Source: Sphingomonas sp. (GTDB lineage: Bacteria; Pseudomonadota; Alphaproteobacteria; Sphingomonadales; Sphingomonadaceae). Taken from it: DNA of 25,791 bases. Shown piece by piece: positions 16,034 through 22,754 of the stretch. A model generated the notes under the pieces. That model saw only the letters and a program-made list of their open reading frames with translations, was not told where the DNA came from and searched no databases. Both the position numbers and the translations under genes were made by a program. Position 1 is the first letter of the stretch. Each line of letters opens with the position of its first letter. The stretch is from NCBI GenBank assembly GCA_003248865.1, contig QFPK01000029.1, positions 1-25,791 of the forward strand. The letters run 5' to 3'.

Positions 16034-16492
16034 TCAGACGAAACGCCAGCTTCTGCCGTCACGGTCGAACGCCATGACGTCGAAGGGCTCGCGGCGACCG
16101 TCTGGCACTTCCATTCCGGGTGACCCGATCGGCATGCCCGGCACGGCAAGGCCGAATGGCGCTTTCGGCCCCATCGCCCGCATCTTCGCAATCGCCGCGA
16201 ATGGCACATGGCCTTCCACCGGATGTCGGTCGATCATGGCCGTGTGGCAGGACCAGAGCGCTTCCGGTACACCGGCACGCTGCTTGAGCGCCGGCATATG
16301 GGGCTGGTCCACCGTGCGAACGGCGTAGCCGGCCTGCTCGGCCAGTGCGGCCCACTTCAGGCAGCAGTCGCAGCCGGCATCGCGGAACATTGTGATCTGC
16401 GGGCGGGTCGACGCCAGAACAGGCGAAGCCGTCATGCCAAGCATGGCTGCCAAGACCGTTCGTCGTGCAATGCCGTTCTGTTCGAAGGTCAT
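16034..16492 (-). CDS. DUF411 (CopG-like) periplasmic metal-binding protein
   Basis: A 152-residue DUF411 protein. The N-terminus has a hydrophobic signal preceded by Arg-Arg (IARRTVLAAMLGM), which could be a weak Tat or Sec signal. The family hallmark CDCC is at residues 41-44 (DAGCDCCLKWA), followed by SCHTAMIDRHPVEGHVP (C82, H83, H90, H95) and the GMPIGSPGME C-terminal motif. CopG-type members bind copper in the periplasm and have been linked to copper redox handling. The ATG at 16492 is chosen because the family starts there; a frame extending far upstream crosses the divergent genes. It is first in the minus-strand copper operon, 35 nt before copC. Confidence 0.88.
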   Translation of the reverse strand: MTFEQNGIARRTVLAAMLGMTASPVLASTRPQITMFRDAGCDCCLKWAALAEQAGYAVRTVDQPHMPALKQRAGVPEALWSCHTAMIDRHPVEGHVPFAAIAKMRAMGPKAPFGLAVPGMPIGSPGMEVPDGRREPFDVMAFDRDGRSWRFV

Positions 16493-16498
16493 GTCGCT

Positions 16499-16561
16499 GA
16501 TACGCAGGCGCGCACGCCTCCCCTCACATTGGATGCGGGCTTTGTTGCTGCCCTGCGTATC
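16499..16561. promoter_or_regulatory. Inverted repeat in divergent promoter region
   Basis: A perfect 10-bp inverted repeat (GATACGCAGG at 16499-16508, CCTGCGTATC at 16552-16561) sits between the divergent DUF411 and cnrY-like genes. Read outward in each direction it gives the same TGCGTATC, which contains the CGTA core often found in ECF sigma -10 elements. It may mark paired divergent ECF-dependent promoters or an operator. The left copy would lie only ~7-16 nt from the DUF411 ATG, which argues for caution. Confidence 0.4.
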
Positions 16562-16599
16562 GGCATAGTGAAAGCACCGCACGGTGCGCAGGAGCTGCC

Positions 16600-16875
16600 A
16601 TGACCGACCGTCTCGATTCCCTGCTGTCCCGCCTCGCCGAGGCCCCGCTCGATCGGGACCTTTCGACGCTCGAACCGCGCGTCTGGCGCCGGATTGCGGC
16701 AGCCGAGCGTGCCTTGCCGTTGGCCGGATGGCGGCTTCCCGCGGTGTCCGCGCTGGGGGCGCTGCTGGTCGGGATTGCATCGACCTCGGTGGCAACGGCG
16801 CGGCCTGCCGACACCTCGCCTTTCTCCTCAACCGTCGCCCTGGCGCCGTCCACCCTGCTGGAAGCCTCCCGATGA
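16600..16875 (+). CDS. CnrY-like membrane anti-sigma factor
   Basis: A 91-residue protein with a charged helical N-terminus (MTDRLDSLLSRLAEAPLDRD, then a WRRIAAAERA segment), one membrane helix at about residues 46-68 and a short periplasmic tail. Size and topology match CnrY, the anti-sigma factor of the CnrYXH system, which holds its sigma factor at the membrane through its N-terminal helix. Sequence identity is not obvious by eye, so the call depends on the neighbours: a CnrX-like sensor overlapping by 4 nt and an ECF sigma gene after that. GCAGGAG precedes the ATG. Confidence 0.7.
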   Translation: MTDRLDSLLSRLAEAPLDRDLSTLEPRVWRRIAAAERALPLAGWRLPAVSALGALLVGIASTSVATARPADTSPFSSTVALAPSTLLEASR

Positions 16876-17315
16876 GCCGGCCGTGGCGGCAGACGCTTCT
16901 GATTATCCTCGTGGCACTGCTGGCTGGCATGGCCGGCACCTGGCTTGGGCCGCGCATCCTGCCGGCCGCCAACGGCAGTGGCGCTTCGCTGCATGCCTCC
17001 GTGCATCGCGACCTCGATCTTTCGCCGGCGCAGACCGCGCAGATCGAGGCGCTGGAGCGGGATTTCGCCGTTCGGCGCCAGGCGCTCGAACTGGAAATGC
17101 GGCAGGCTAATGCCGAGCTCGCGGCCGCCATCGCCAGCGAAGGTGCCTATGGTCCGAAGGTGACGGCGGCCGTCGACCATTTCCATGGCGCGATGGGCGA
17201 GCTGCAGAAGGCGACGATCGAGCATGTCTTCGCCATGCGGGCGGTACTGACGCCGGCCCAGGCAGCCCGTTTCGACCGGACGGTGGTGGATACGCTGACC
17301 GCCGATCCGAAGTGA
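16872..17315 (+). CDS. CnrX-like periplasmic metal sensor
   Basis: A 147-residue protein with an N-terminal membrane anchor (residues ~7-31) and a periplasmic four-helix-hairpin domain. Metal-ligand candidates are H41-x3-H45 (LHASVH), E62, and H118-x3-M122 (EHVFAM). In CnrX the Ni/Co ligands are H42, H46, E63, H119 and M123, the same spacings shifted by one, and CnrX is about the same length. LTPAQAARFD near the C-terminus is typical of CnrX/ZraP/CpxP-type (heavy-metal resistance) proteins. The start overlaps the anti-sigma stop (ATGA) and the end overlaps the sigma start (GTGA). It probably senses periplasmic metal and signals through the CnrY-like protein to free the sigma factor. Confidence 0.85.
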   Translation: MSRPWRQTLLIILVALLAGMAGTWLGPRILPAANGSGASLHASVHRDLDLSPAQTAQIEALERDFAVRRQALELEMRQANAELAAAIASEGAYGPKVTAAVDHFHGAMGELQKATIEHVFAMRAVLTPAQAARFDRTVVDTLTADPK

Positions 17316-17875
17316 CTTCGGCGCGAGACGGCGACAGCGACGGCGCGCTCGCCCGTCGCGCCGCCGCCGGCGACGAGCCGGCGTTCGGAACACTGATGCG
17401 CCGCCACAAGGACAGCATCTACCGGACGCTGCGGCGGCTGACCGGCGATCCCGATGAGGCCTATGATCTGGCGCAGGAGGCATTCGTGTCGGCCTGGCGG
17501 AACATCGCGCGCTTCGATCCCGAGCGCCCGTTCCTGCCGTGGGTGCAGCGCATCGCGCTCAACAAAGTTCGCGATGCGGCGCGGCGCCGGGCCGTGCGCC
17601 GCTTCCTCCTGGGTCCCGCGACCGACGACGAGGTTCTTCGGGTCGTGGATGATGCGCCGCTGCAAGATGCGCAACTGGAAGGGCGGCAGGCCGTCGCTCA
17701 GCTGGACCGGGCCATCGCCGATCTGCCCTACGCGCTGCGTGCGCCGCTCGTGCTCACCGCGCTCGAAGGGCTGAGCCACGCCGAGGCTGGCACGCAGCTC
17801 GGCATCAGCGCCAAGGCGGTTGAGACCAAGGTGGCACGGGCGCGCCGGCAGCTTGCGACTATGCTCCTCCTTTGA
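17312..17875 (+). CDS. ECF sigma factor, CnrH-like
   Basis: A 187-residue ECF sigma-70-family factor. Region 2 is visible as DPDEAYDLAQEAFVSAWRNI and FDPERPFLPWVQRIALNKVRD (residues ~47-89; given in two parts), and region 4 as LPYALRAPLVLTALEGLSH with the helix-turn-helix AEAGTQLGISAKAVETKVAR (about 135-182). There is no extra domain. The GTG start overlaps the sensor stop (GTGA) and is the only start compatible with a complete region 2. With the preceding two genes this forms a CnrYXH-type unit, and the obvious target is the divergent intergenic region and/or the copA gene 58 nt downstream. Confidence 0.93.
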   Translation: MTSARDGDSDGALARRAAAGDEPAFGTLMRRHKDSIYRTLRRLTGDPDEAYDLAQEAFVSAWRNIARFDPERPFLPWVQRIALNKVRDAARRRAVRRFLLGPATDDEVLRVVDDAPLQDAQLEGRQAVAQLDRAIADLPYALRAPLVLTALEGLSHAEAGTQLGISAKAVETKVARARRQLATMLLL

Positions 17876-17933
17876 GGGGGCGGGCGATGCCGTGCGTAGA
17901 GCATGGCAGACATCCCATGGATCCGAGGACATG

Positions 17934-20114
17934 ATGCCACGCAAAGCATATCGGTTTCAGGCGGTCGCCGCCGCAACGCTGCTGCTGTCGGCGACCAGCG
18001 CCTTCGCCGCCGACGTGACCGTCGATCTCGTGACCAAGCGCGAGCGGCTGGAGGTGAATCCGGGCCGTCGCGACACGGTTGTCACGCTGAATGGCAACGT
18101 GCCCGGCCCGGTGCTGCGCTTCCGGGAAGGCGACACCGTCACCGTCAACCTGAAGAATGAGCTGCCGGAAATGACGGCCATCCACTGGCATGGCTTGCTG
18201 ATCCCCGGCCATCACGACGGCGCGCCGGGCTTCAACGGCTTTCAGGGCGTGGCCAGCGGCGAGACCTACACCTACCAGTTCACGCTGCGCCAGTCAGGAA
18301 CCTACTGGTACCACAGCCACGCCTCCACGCAGGAACAGGCGGGGCAATATGGCGCGCTTATCATCGACCCGAAGGACGGGCCCGAGGTCGCCGTTGACCG
18401 CGAGCATGTCATTCTGCTGACCGAGCATACGCCGGAAGACCCTGAGCGGATCATCCGCAACCTGAAAGCGGACGCCGGCTACTACAATATGAACAAGCGC
18501 ACCTTCCCGGAAATGCTGCGCGACGCCGGCAAGTTCGGGCTCGGCAAGACGCTGTCCGACCGCGCCGCATGGGGCCGCATGCGGATGGACCCGACCGACA
18601 TCGCCGACGTCTCCAATTACACGCTGCTGGTGAACGGCCAGCCGACCGCGCGCAAACCCTTCTTCGAGATGAAGGCCGGCGAGAAGGTCCGGCTGCGCTT
18701 TATCAACGGCTCGGCCATGAGCTTCATGGACGTGCGCATCCCCGGCCTGATGATGACGGTGATTGCCGCCGACGGCCGCATGGTGGAGCCGGTCAAGGTC
18801 GACGAGTTCCGAATGGGGGTGGCCGAGACTTACGACGTGATCGTCGAGCCAAAGGACGACCGGGCCTTTCCGCTGTGGGTGGAAACGATCGACCGTCGCG
18901 CGAACGCGCTCGCCGTCATGGGACCGCGTGCGGACATGGCGGTGGCCGTGCCCCAGCCGCGCCCAATGCAGATCCTGATGATGGGCGAGATGGGCCATGC
19001 GATGGGCGGCGATGCCGCGCCGTCCGCGGCCGCAAGCGGCCACGCCGGCCATGCCATGGCAGGCGCCGACAGCATGACCGCGACCCTGAATGCGGCTGCC
19101 AAGCGGCAGCCGCACGCCATGGCCGGGATGGAAATGGCGCAGGCCCAGCCGCAGGCGGGCACCTGCACCCCCGCACATGCCGCCATGGGCCACTGCAAGA
19201 TGCCCGGAGCGGCCCAAGCCCCGGCTCCCGCTTCCAGCTGCACGCCGGAACATGCTGCCATGGGCCATTGCACCATGCCGACCGCGCCGTCCCCGGCTCA
19301 GAAACCGGCTGCGAGCTGCACGCCGGAACACGCCGCCATGGGGCATTGCACCATGCCCGCGACTGCGCCCGCTGCCGATCCCAAATGCCCGCCCGAGCAT
19401 GCAGCGATGGGGCATTGCACCCCGCGCCCGGCGCCTAAGTCCGACGGACCCCGCACCGGCACGGCCGTCGCACTCGCGCAGAAGCCCGATGGCGGCACCC
19501 CCTTCCCCCGCGTCGACTATGGCTACGGCCGGGACCCGATGGCGGGCATGGACCACAGCAAGATGGACCATGGCGCCGATCTGGGCCGCGAAGGCGACAC
19601 CGACGGCTCCGGCCGCGTGTTCGGCTGGGCCACCGGCGCTCCCTATGGCAGCCGGGTGCTCTCGATGAACGACCTGGTCGCCGCCACCCCGAACCGCGAC
19701 GCGCGCGCGCCGACGCGCGAGATCGTGATCCGCATCACCGGCAATATGGAGCGCTACATGTGGTCGCTGAACGGCGTGCCGTTCGATCAGTCGCCCCCGG
19801 TCGACGTGCAGTTCGGCGAACGGGTGCGGATCACCTTCGTGAACGAGACGATGATGGCGCACCCGATGCACCTGCATGGCATGTTCTTCGAGATCGAGAA
19901 TGGCGCGCCGGCCGATCGGATGCCGGAGAAGAATGTGATCGCCGTCGCCCCCGGCCGCACCCAGTCGGTCGTGCTCACCGCCGACGAGCCCGGCGAATGG
20001 CCGCTGCACTGCCACCTGCTGTTCCACATGGATTCCGGCATGATGAAGAAGCTGGTCGTCGCGAACGTCGCCGCCCCCACCGCGTCGACCGCCAGCCTGC
20101 ACGCCGGACACTGA
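17934..20114 (+). CDS. copA: CopA/PcoA multicopper oxidase with Cys-Met-His repeats
   Basis: A 726-residue periplasmic multicopper oxidase expected to oxidise Cu(I) and bind copper. It has a signal peptide (LLLSATSAFAA), then cupredoxin domain 1 with HWHG (84-87) and WYHSH (125-129). Domain 2 ends near residue 350, followed by a Met/His-rich linker at ~345-550. The C-terminal cupredoxin has HPMHLHG (643-649) and HCHLLFHMDSGM (692-703; T1 Cys C693, axial Met M703). All four copper-ligand clusters are therefore present. The linker contains four Cys-x4-H-A-A-M-G-H-C-type repeats instead of, or besides, the usual MDHSxM repeats. GAGGA (17925-17929) is 4 nt before ATG 17934; ATG 17931 is a less well spaced alternative. 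It lies 58 nt after the ECF sigma gene and 4 nt before copB. Confidence 0.94.
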   Translation: MPRKAYRFQAVAAATLLLSATSAFAADVTVDLVTKRERLEVNPGRRDTVVTLNGNVPGPVLRFREGDTVTVNLKNELPEMTAIHWHGLLIPGHHDGAPGFNGFQGVASGETYTYQFTLRQSGTYWYHSHASTQEQAGQYGALIIDPKDGPEVAVDREHVILLTEHTPEDPERIIRNLKADAGYYNMNKRTFPEMLRDAGKFGLGKTLSDRAAWGRMRMDPTDIADVSNYTLLVNGQPTARKPFFEMKAGEKVRLRFINGSAMSFMDVRIPGLMMTVIAADGRMVEPVKVDEFRMGVAETYDVIVEPKDDRAFPLWVETIDRRANALAVMGPRADMAVAVPQPRPMQILMMGEMGHAMGGDAAPSAAASGHAGHAMAGADSMTATLNAAAKRQPHAMAGMEMAQAQPQAGTCTPAHAAMGHCKMPGAAQAPAPASSCTPEHAAMGHCTMPTAPSPAQKPAASCTPEHAAMGHCTMPATAPAADPKCPPEHAAMGHCTPRPAPKSDGPRTGTAVALAQKPDGGTPFPRVDYGYGRDPMAGMDHSKMDHGADLGREGDTDGSGRVFGWATGAPYGSRVLSMNDLVAATPNRDARAPTREIVIRITGNMERYMWSLNGVPFDQSPPVDVQFGERVRITFVNETMMAHPMHLHGMFFEIENGAPADRMPEKNVIAVAPGRTQSVVLTADEPGEWPLHCHLLFHMDSGMMKKLVVANVAAPTASTASLHAGH
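19164..19418 (+). repeat. Four in-frame metal-motif repeats within copA
   Basis: Four copies of an 11-residue motif C-[TP]-P-[AE]-H-A-A-M-G-H-C start at 19164, 19239, 19317 and 19386 (residues 411, 436, 462 and 485), spaced 25, 26 and 23 residues apart by Ala/Pro linkers. Each carries two Cys, two His and one Met, and three are followed by a further Met. This is a likely soft-metal-binding tract and may be a local duplication. Confidence 0.85.
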
Positions 20115-20118
20115 GCGG

Positions 20119-20862
20119 ATGCGCATCCTCGCAATCGCGGCCTTGCTGGCCGCCGTGCCTGCCGCTGCACAGGATCCGGGCCGGCCGAACCCCGGGTCCG
20201 GCGAGACCGGGCAGGGACTCGCCGAACACTTCCATGGCGGTCGGACGCTCACCTTCACGCAAGCGCAGGTGGACTACAGCCGGCAGAATGGTGCTGACGT
20301 CGTCAACTGGGATGCGGAAGGCTGGATCGGCGGCGACATCCACAAATTCTGGTGGAAGACCGAAGGCGAGCAGAACGGCCCACGCTTGGAGCAAGCCGAG
20401 ATCCAGGCCCTCTACAGCCGGAATGTCTGGACCTTCTTCGATGTGCAGGGCGGCATCCGCACCGATATCGAGCCCGATGCGCGCGCCTATGCCGTGATCG
20501 GCATCCAGGGCCTAGCCCCGCAGCTGATCGAGACCGAGCTGCATGCCTTCATCGGCTTCAAGGGCGATGTCAGCATCCGGTTCAAGCAATCCTTCGACGT
20601 CAAGCTGACCAACCGCTTTGTTCTTCAGCCGCAGTTGGAGACGGACGTCTACCTGAACGACGTTCCGGAGCGCCTGATCGGCTCGGGATTCTCGATCATC
20701 GAGACCGGGGTCCAGGCCCGCTACGAGATCAACCGGAAGTTCGCCCCGACGCTCGCGGTTATCTACGAAAGCCGCCTCGGTAAATCCGCCCGCCTTGCCC
20801 GTGAAGCGGGTGAGGATGCGGGCGGATGGTCAGTGCGGGGAGGCGTGCGGTTCTGGTTTTAA
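20119..20862 (+). CDS. copB: CopB outer-membrane copper protein
   Basis: A 247-residue protein with a short signal peptide (ALLAAVPAAAQ) and a C-terminal beta-barrel region of about 210 residues that ends in aromatic F-W-F, as outer-membrane proteins do. Family features include GWIGGDIHKFWWKTEGE, the LYSRNVWTFFDVQGGIR segment (two parts) and LTNRFVLQPQLE. It is shorter than the ~300-330 residues of PcoB/CopB, because the Met-rich copper-binding N-terminal stretch is missing. It starts 4 nt after copA, so it is translationally coupled to it. Confidence 0.92.
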   Translation: MRILAIAALLAAVPAAAQDPGRPNPGSGETGQGLAEHFHGGRTLTFTQAQVDYSRQNGADVVNWDAEGWIGGDIHKFWWKTEGEQNGPRLEQAEIQALYSRNVWTFFDVQGGIRTDIEPDARAYAVIGIQGLAPQLIETELHAFIGFKGDVSIRFKQSFDVKLTNRFVLQPQLETDVYLNDVPERLIGSGFSIIETGVQARYEINRKFAPTLAVIYESRLGKSARLAREAGEDAGGWSVRGGVRFWF

Positions 20863-20931
20863 GGTCCAACGCGGCACATTAAGCGATTTTGAAGTGCGTA
20901 CCCATGTAACAACCACCGCAAGGAGACAGTC

Positions 20932-21099
20932 ATGACCAAGCAGATCATCCTGATGTCGCTCGCAACGCTGCTCGCGACCCCAGCGCTCGCAGCCGAGCCG
21001 GCGGCAGGCGAAAAGAAGTGTTGCTGCGACAAGATGAAGGCGGAAGGCGCCGCAACCGATCATGGCGCCATGGGCCACAGCACGCCCGCTCCGAAATGA
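20932..21099 (+). CDS. 55-residue exported Cys/Met/His protein
   Basis: An ORF of 55 codons, too short for routine gene calling but well supported. It has a clear ribosome binding site (AAGGAG 20920-20925, 6 nt from the ATG), an N-terminal signal peptide (MTKQIILMSLATLLATPALA), and a mature region of about 35 residues with CCCDKMK and DHGAMGHS. The Met-Gly-His element echoes the HAAMGHC repeats of the CopA encoded just upstream. It lies 69 nt after copB and is followed by a hairpin. I infer a small periplasmic copper-binding protein or chaperone cotranscribed with copAB. Confidence 0.75.
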   Translation: MTKQIILMSLATLLATPALAAEPAAGEKKCCCDKMKAEGAATDHGAMGHSTPAPK

Positions 21100-21104
21100 T
21101 CAAA

Positions 21105-21134
21105 GTGTCGGCGGAGCCATAGCTTCGCCGACAC
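21105..21134 (+). terminator. Possible terminator after copAB unit
   Basis: GTGTCGGCG (21105-21113) pairs perfectly with CGCCGACAC (21126-21134), and the stem can extend by three more pairs including one G-U, leaving a CCATAG loop. It begins 6 nt after the stop of the small Cys/Met gene. There is no T-tract, so it may only protect the mRNA end. Confidence 0.45.
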
Positions 21135-21424
21135 CATATGAAAGCTCATGGTGGCGCGTCCGCAGTCGCCCATCACTGGTTGCGGGTGCGATCCCGAACA
21201 CGAAGAGGCCGACCTTTAGTGCACCAGCTGCTTGCCGGCCAATAAATCAAGGCGTCGCAACGCGAGCCAATCGCTGAAGGCCATGCTCGGCGATAGTCCG
21301 ACCGCTGGCAGGGCGGACTAGGCTTTCACGCGCGGCCTACAAAGCCGCCAGGCGTGCTGCTCCTTTGCCTGCTGCGGGGTGTCGCTATATCGCGCGTATT
21401 CATAGCAGGCGACCGATTGGAGGC

Positions 21425-21456
21425 TTGACCCCGGACCATGGTCCGGGGCGCATAGG
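21425..21456 (+). promoter_or_regulatory. MerR-type promoter/operator for the MerR-Csp gene
   Basis: TTGACC (21425-21430) is followed after 20 nt by CATAGG (21451-21456), or after 19 nt by GCATAG. The spacer holds a perfect 20-bp palindrome, CCCCGGACCA followed by TGGTCCGGGG (21429-21448), centred on the promoter as in MerR/CueR-regulated genes. It lies ~20-50 nt before the TTG start, so this regulator is likely to control its own gene. Confidence 0.8.
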
Positions 21457-21474
21457 AACGCCCGGAGGTGATTC

Positions 21475-22284
21475 TTGGGCAAGATCGACCATCAGATGCG
21501 CATCGGCGACCTTGCCCGGTCCGCTGGCGTCGGCATCGACACGATCCGCCACTATGAACGGCTGGGACTGCTGCCAGACCCAGGCCGCCGCCCGTCCGGC
21601 TATCGCAGCTACGGCAGCGCGGAGCGGGACAGATTGCGGTTCATCCGACGCGGCAAGGAGCTGGGCTTTAGCCTGGCTGAAATCGCAACCCTGCTGGCGC
21701 TCGGCTCGAACAGCGAAGCCCGTGCCGGCGACATCCTCGAACTCACCCGGAGCCGCATCGACAAAGTCGGGCGCCAGCTCGCGGACCTCCGGCGCATCGA
21801 ACGTGCGTTGGCCGCCCTGGCAGACGATTGCCCGATCGACGCTCCGGCAGAAGCCTGTCCGATCCTCGTTCACCTGAATGGCGTGCGTCCGAACCCGGCC
21901 GCCGGCCACGTCACTCCTTCGCGGCCACAACAAGGAGCCAATCCCATGGACATGAAGCATTGCATCGACCTCTGTCACGATTGCCACCGCGTCTGCCTCG
22001 AAACGCTGGCCCATTGCCTGAGCCTTGGTGGGAAACATGCCGAAGCCGGCCACATCAACGCGCTGCTTGATTGTATCACCACCTGCTCGGCCTGTGTCGA
22101 TCTGATGACACGCAACTCGCCGATCCATGCCCAGATGTGCGCAACGTGCGCCGAAGCTTGCCGCCGCTGCGCTGAAAGCTGTGAAGCGATGGACGATCCC
22201 CAGTGCCGCCGTTGCGCCGAAGTTTGCCGTGCCTGCGAAGCGAGCTGCCGCGAGATGGGGGCGCTCGCCCATCACCACGCCTGA
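21475..22284 (+). CDS. CueR-like MerR regulator fused to a Csp-type four-helix copper-binding domain
   Basis: A single 269-residue frame. Residues ~8-130 are a MerR-family regulator: RIGDLARSAGVGIDTIRHYERL, shown here as RIGDLARSAG and IDTIRHYERL, a GYRSYG wing, a dimerisation helix, then C119-P...C128-P-I-L as in the CueR metal loop. The position equivalent to CueR S77 is A84, not Cys, pointing to a monovalent (Cu(I)) sensor. After a ~25-residue linker, residues 158-269 form a Cys-rich four-helix-bundle copper-binding domain of the Csp/DUF326 type, with 18 Cys in 112 residues arranged as helical C-x2-C/C-x3-C motifs and an HHHA end. The TTG start has GGAGG (21464-21468) 6 nt upstream; ATG 21496 is less well placed. 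An internal ATG at 21946, with AAGGAG 8 nt upstream, could give the Csp domain alone. A sequencing or assembly frameshift joining two genes must be excluded. Confidence 0.85.
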   Translation: MGKIDHQMRIGDLARSAGVGIDTIRHYERLGLLPDPGRRPSGYRSYGSAERDRLRFIRRGKELGFSLAEIATLLALGSNSEARAGDILELTRSRIDKVGRQLADLRRIERALAALADDCPIDAPAEACPILVHLNGVRPNPAAGHVTPSRPQQGANPMDMKHCIDLCHDCHRVCLETLAHCLSLGGKHAEAGHINALLDCITTCSACVDLMTRNSPIHAQMCATCAEACRRCAESCEAMDDPQCRRCAEVCRACEASCREMGALAHHHA

Positions 22285-22293
22285 ACCTTCCAA

Positions 22294-22335
22294 GCTTCCG
22301 GCGGAGCCACTCCGCCGGAAGCGACTTCTTTTCTT
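22294..22335 (+). terminator. Intrinsic terminator after the MerR-Csp gene
   Basis: A perfect 13-bp stem (GCTTCCGGCGGAG, 22294-22306, complement 22310-22322) has a CCA loop and is followed by a T-rich tail (CTTCTTTTCTT). It lies 9 nt after the stop codon and just before the ribosome binding site of the next gene, so downstream genes would need read-through or another promoter. Confidence 0.82.
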
Positions 22336-22349
22336 GAAAGGACCATCAC

Positions 22350-22709
22350 ATGCGATCGTCACACATTCTTCTCGCCGCCTTTCTCGCATTCGCGGTCCCG
22401 GCTGCTTTCGCACCGGCCGCGGCGCAGGGGATCCAGCACAGCCTCTTGATGCGTGGTCACATTGTGGACATCACCGATGGGGTCATCACGCTGTGCATCG
22501 GACGTGCCGACGGCGCGACGCCGGGCCAGGTGCTCGACGTCGCCCGAGTGGTTCCGACCAACCCCGCCCCCAAATCGGTCCCCACCTTCACCCGCCGCGA
22601 CATCGGACATGTGCGGATCGACAGCATTGTCGACGAACATTTCGCCCGCGCGTCGATCGTGAGCGGCGCCCCTCAGGTGCATGACATCGTGGAATTGCGT
22701 CGCAAGTGA
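22350..22709 (+). CDS. Exported protein, unknown (FlgT C-terminal-like pattern)
   Basis: A 119-residue protein with a signal peptide (LLAAFLAFAVPAAFAPAAAQ, cleavage near residue 26). The mature region has short beta strands: HIVDITDGVITL, a GATPGQVLDVARVVP turn and DIGHVRIDSIVDEHFARASI, closing with VHDIVELRR. The pattern GQVLDV..R....GHVRI...E..A.A.IVSG recalls the C-terminal domain of FlgT-like periplasmic proteins, but that is a resemblance by eye. It has no cysteine except one (C50) and no metal-binding cluster. AAAGGA precedes the ATG by 7 nt. The setting between copper genes suggests an envelope accessory role. Confidence 0.72.
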   Translation: MRSSHILLAAFLAFAVPAAFAPAAAQGIQHSLLMRGHIVDITDGVITLCIGRADGATPGQVLDVARVVPTNPAPKSVPTFTRRDIGHVRIDSIVDEHFARASIVSGAPQVHDIVELRRK

Positions 22710-22713
22710 AATG

Positions 22714-22731
22714 GGGCGCCTTTGGGCGCCC
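22714..22731 (+). terminator. Weak hairpin between small envelope genes
   Basis: GGGCGCC (22714-22720) pairs with GGCGCCC (22725-22731) around a TTTG loop. The tail is not T-rich, so termination is doubtful. It may attenuate or stabilise the transcript. Confidence 0.35.
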
Positions 22732-22754
22732 GCTGTCGTTCAAAGGAGGCCTAC

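Larger units (their letters stand above)
21100..21474. other. Intergenic region before the MerR-Csp gene
   Basis: This 375-bp gap contains the hairpin at 21105-21134, about 270 bp with no credible gene on either strand, and the MerR-type promoter at 21425. The middle part has short frames only and no recognisable motif. Confidence 0.4.

Noticed and set aside
18294..20258. 654-codon minus-strand open frame opposite copA
   Set aside because: Composition is His/Arg/Gly-rich and unlike a folded protein; the opposite strand encodes a multicopper oxidase with all ligands.
21062..21277. 71-codon ORF after copB
   Set aside because: It begins within the 55-residue Cys/Met gene in another frame and reads through a hairpin; composition is unconvincing.
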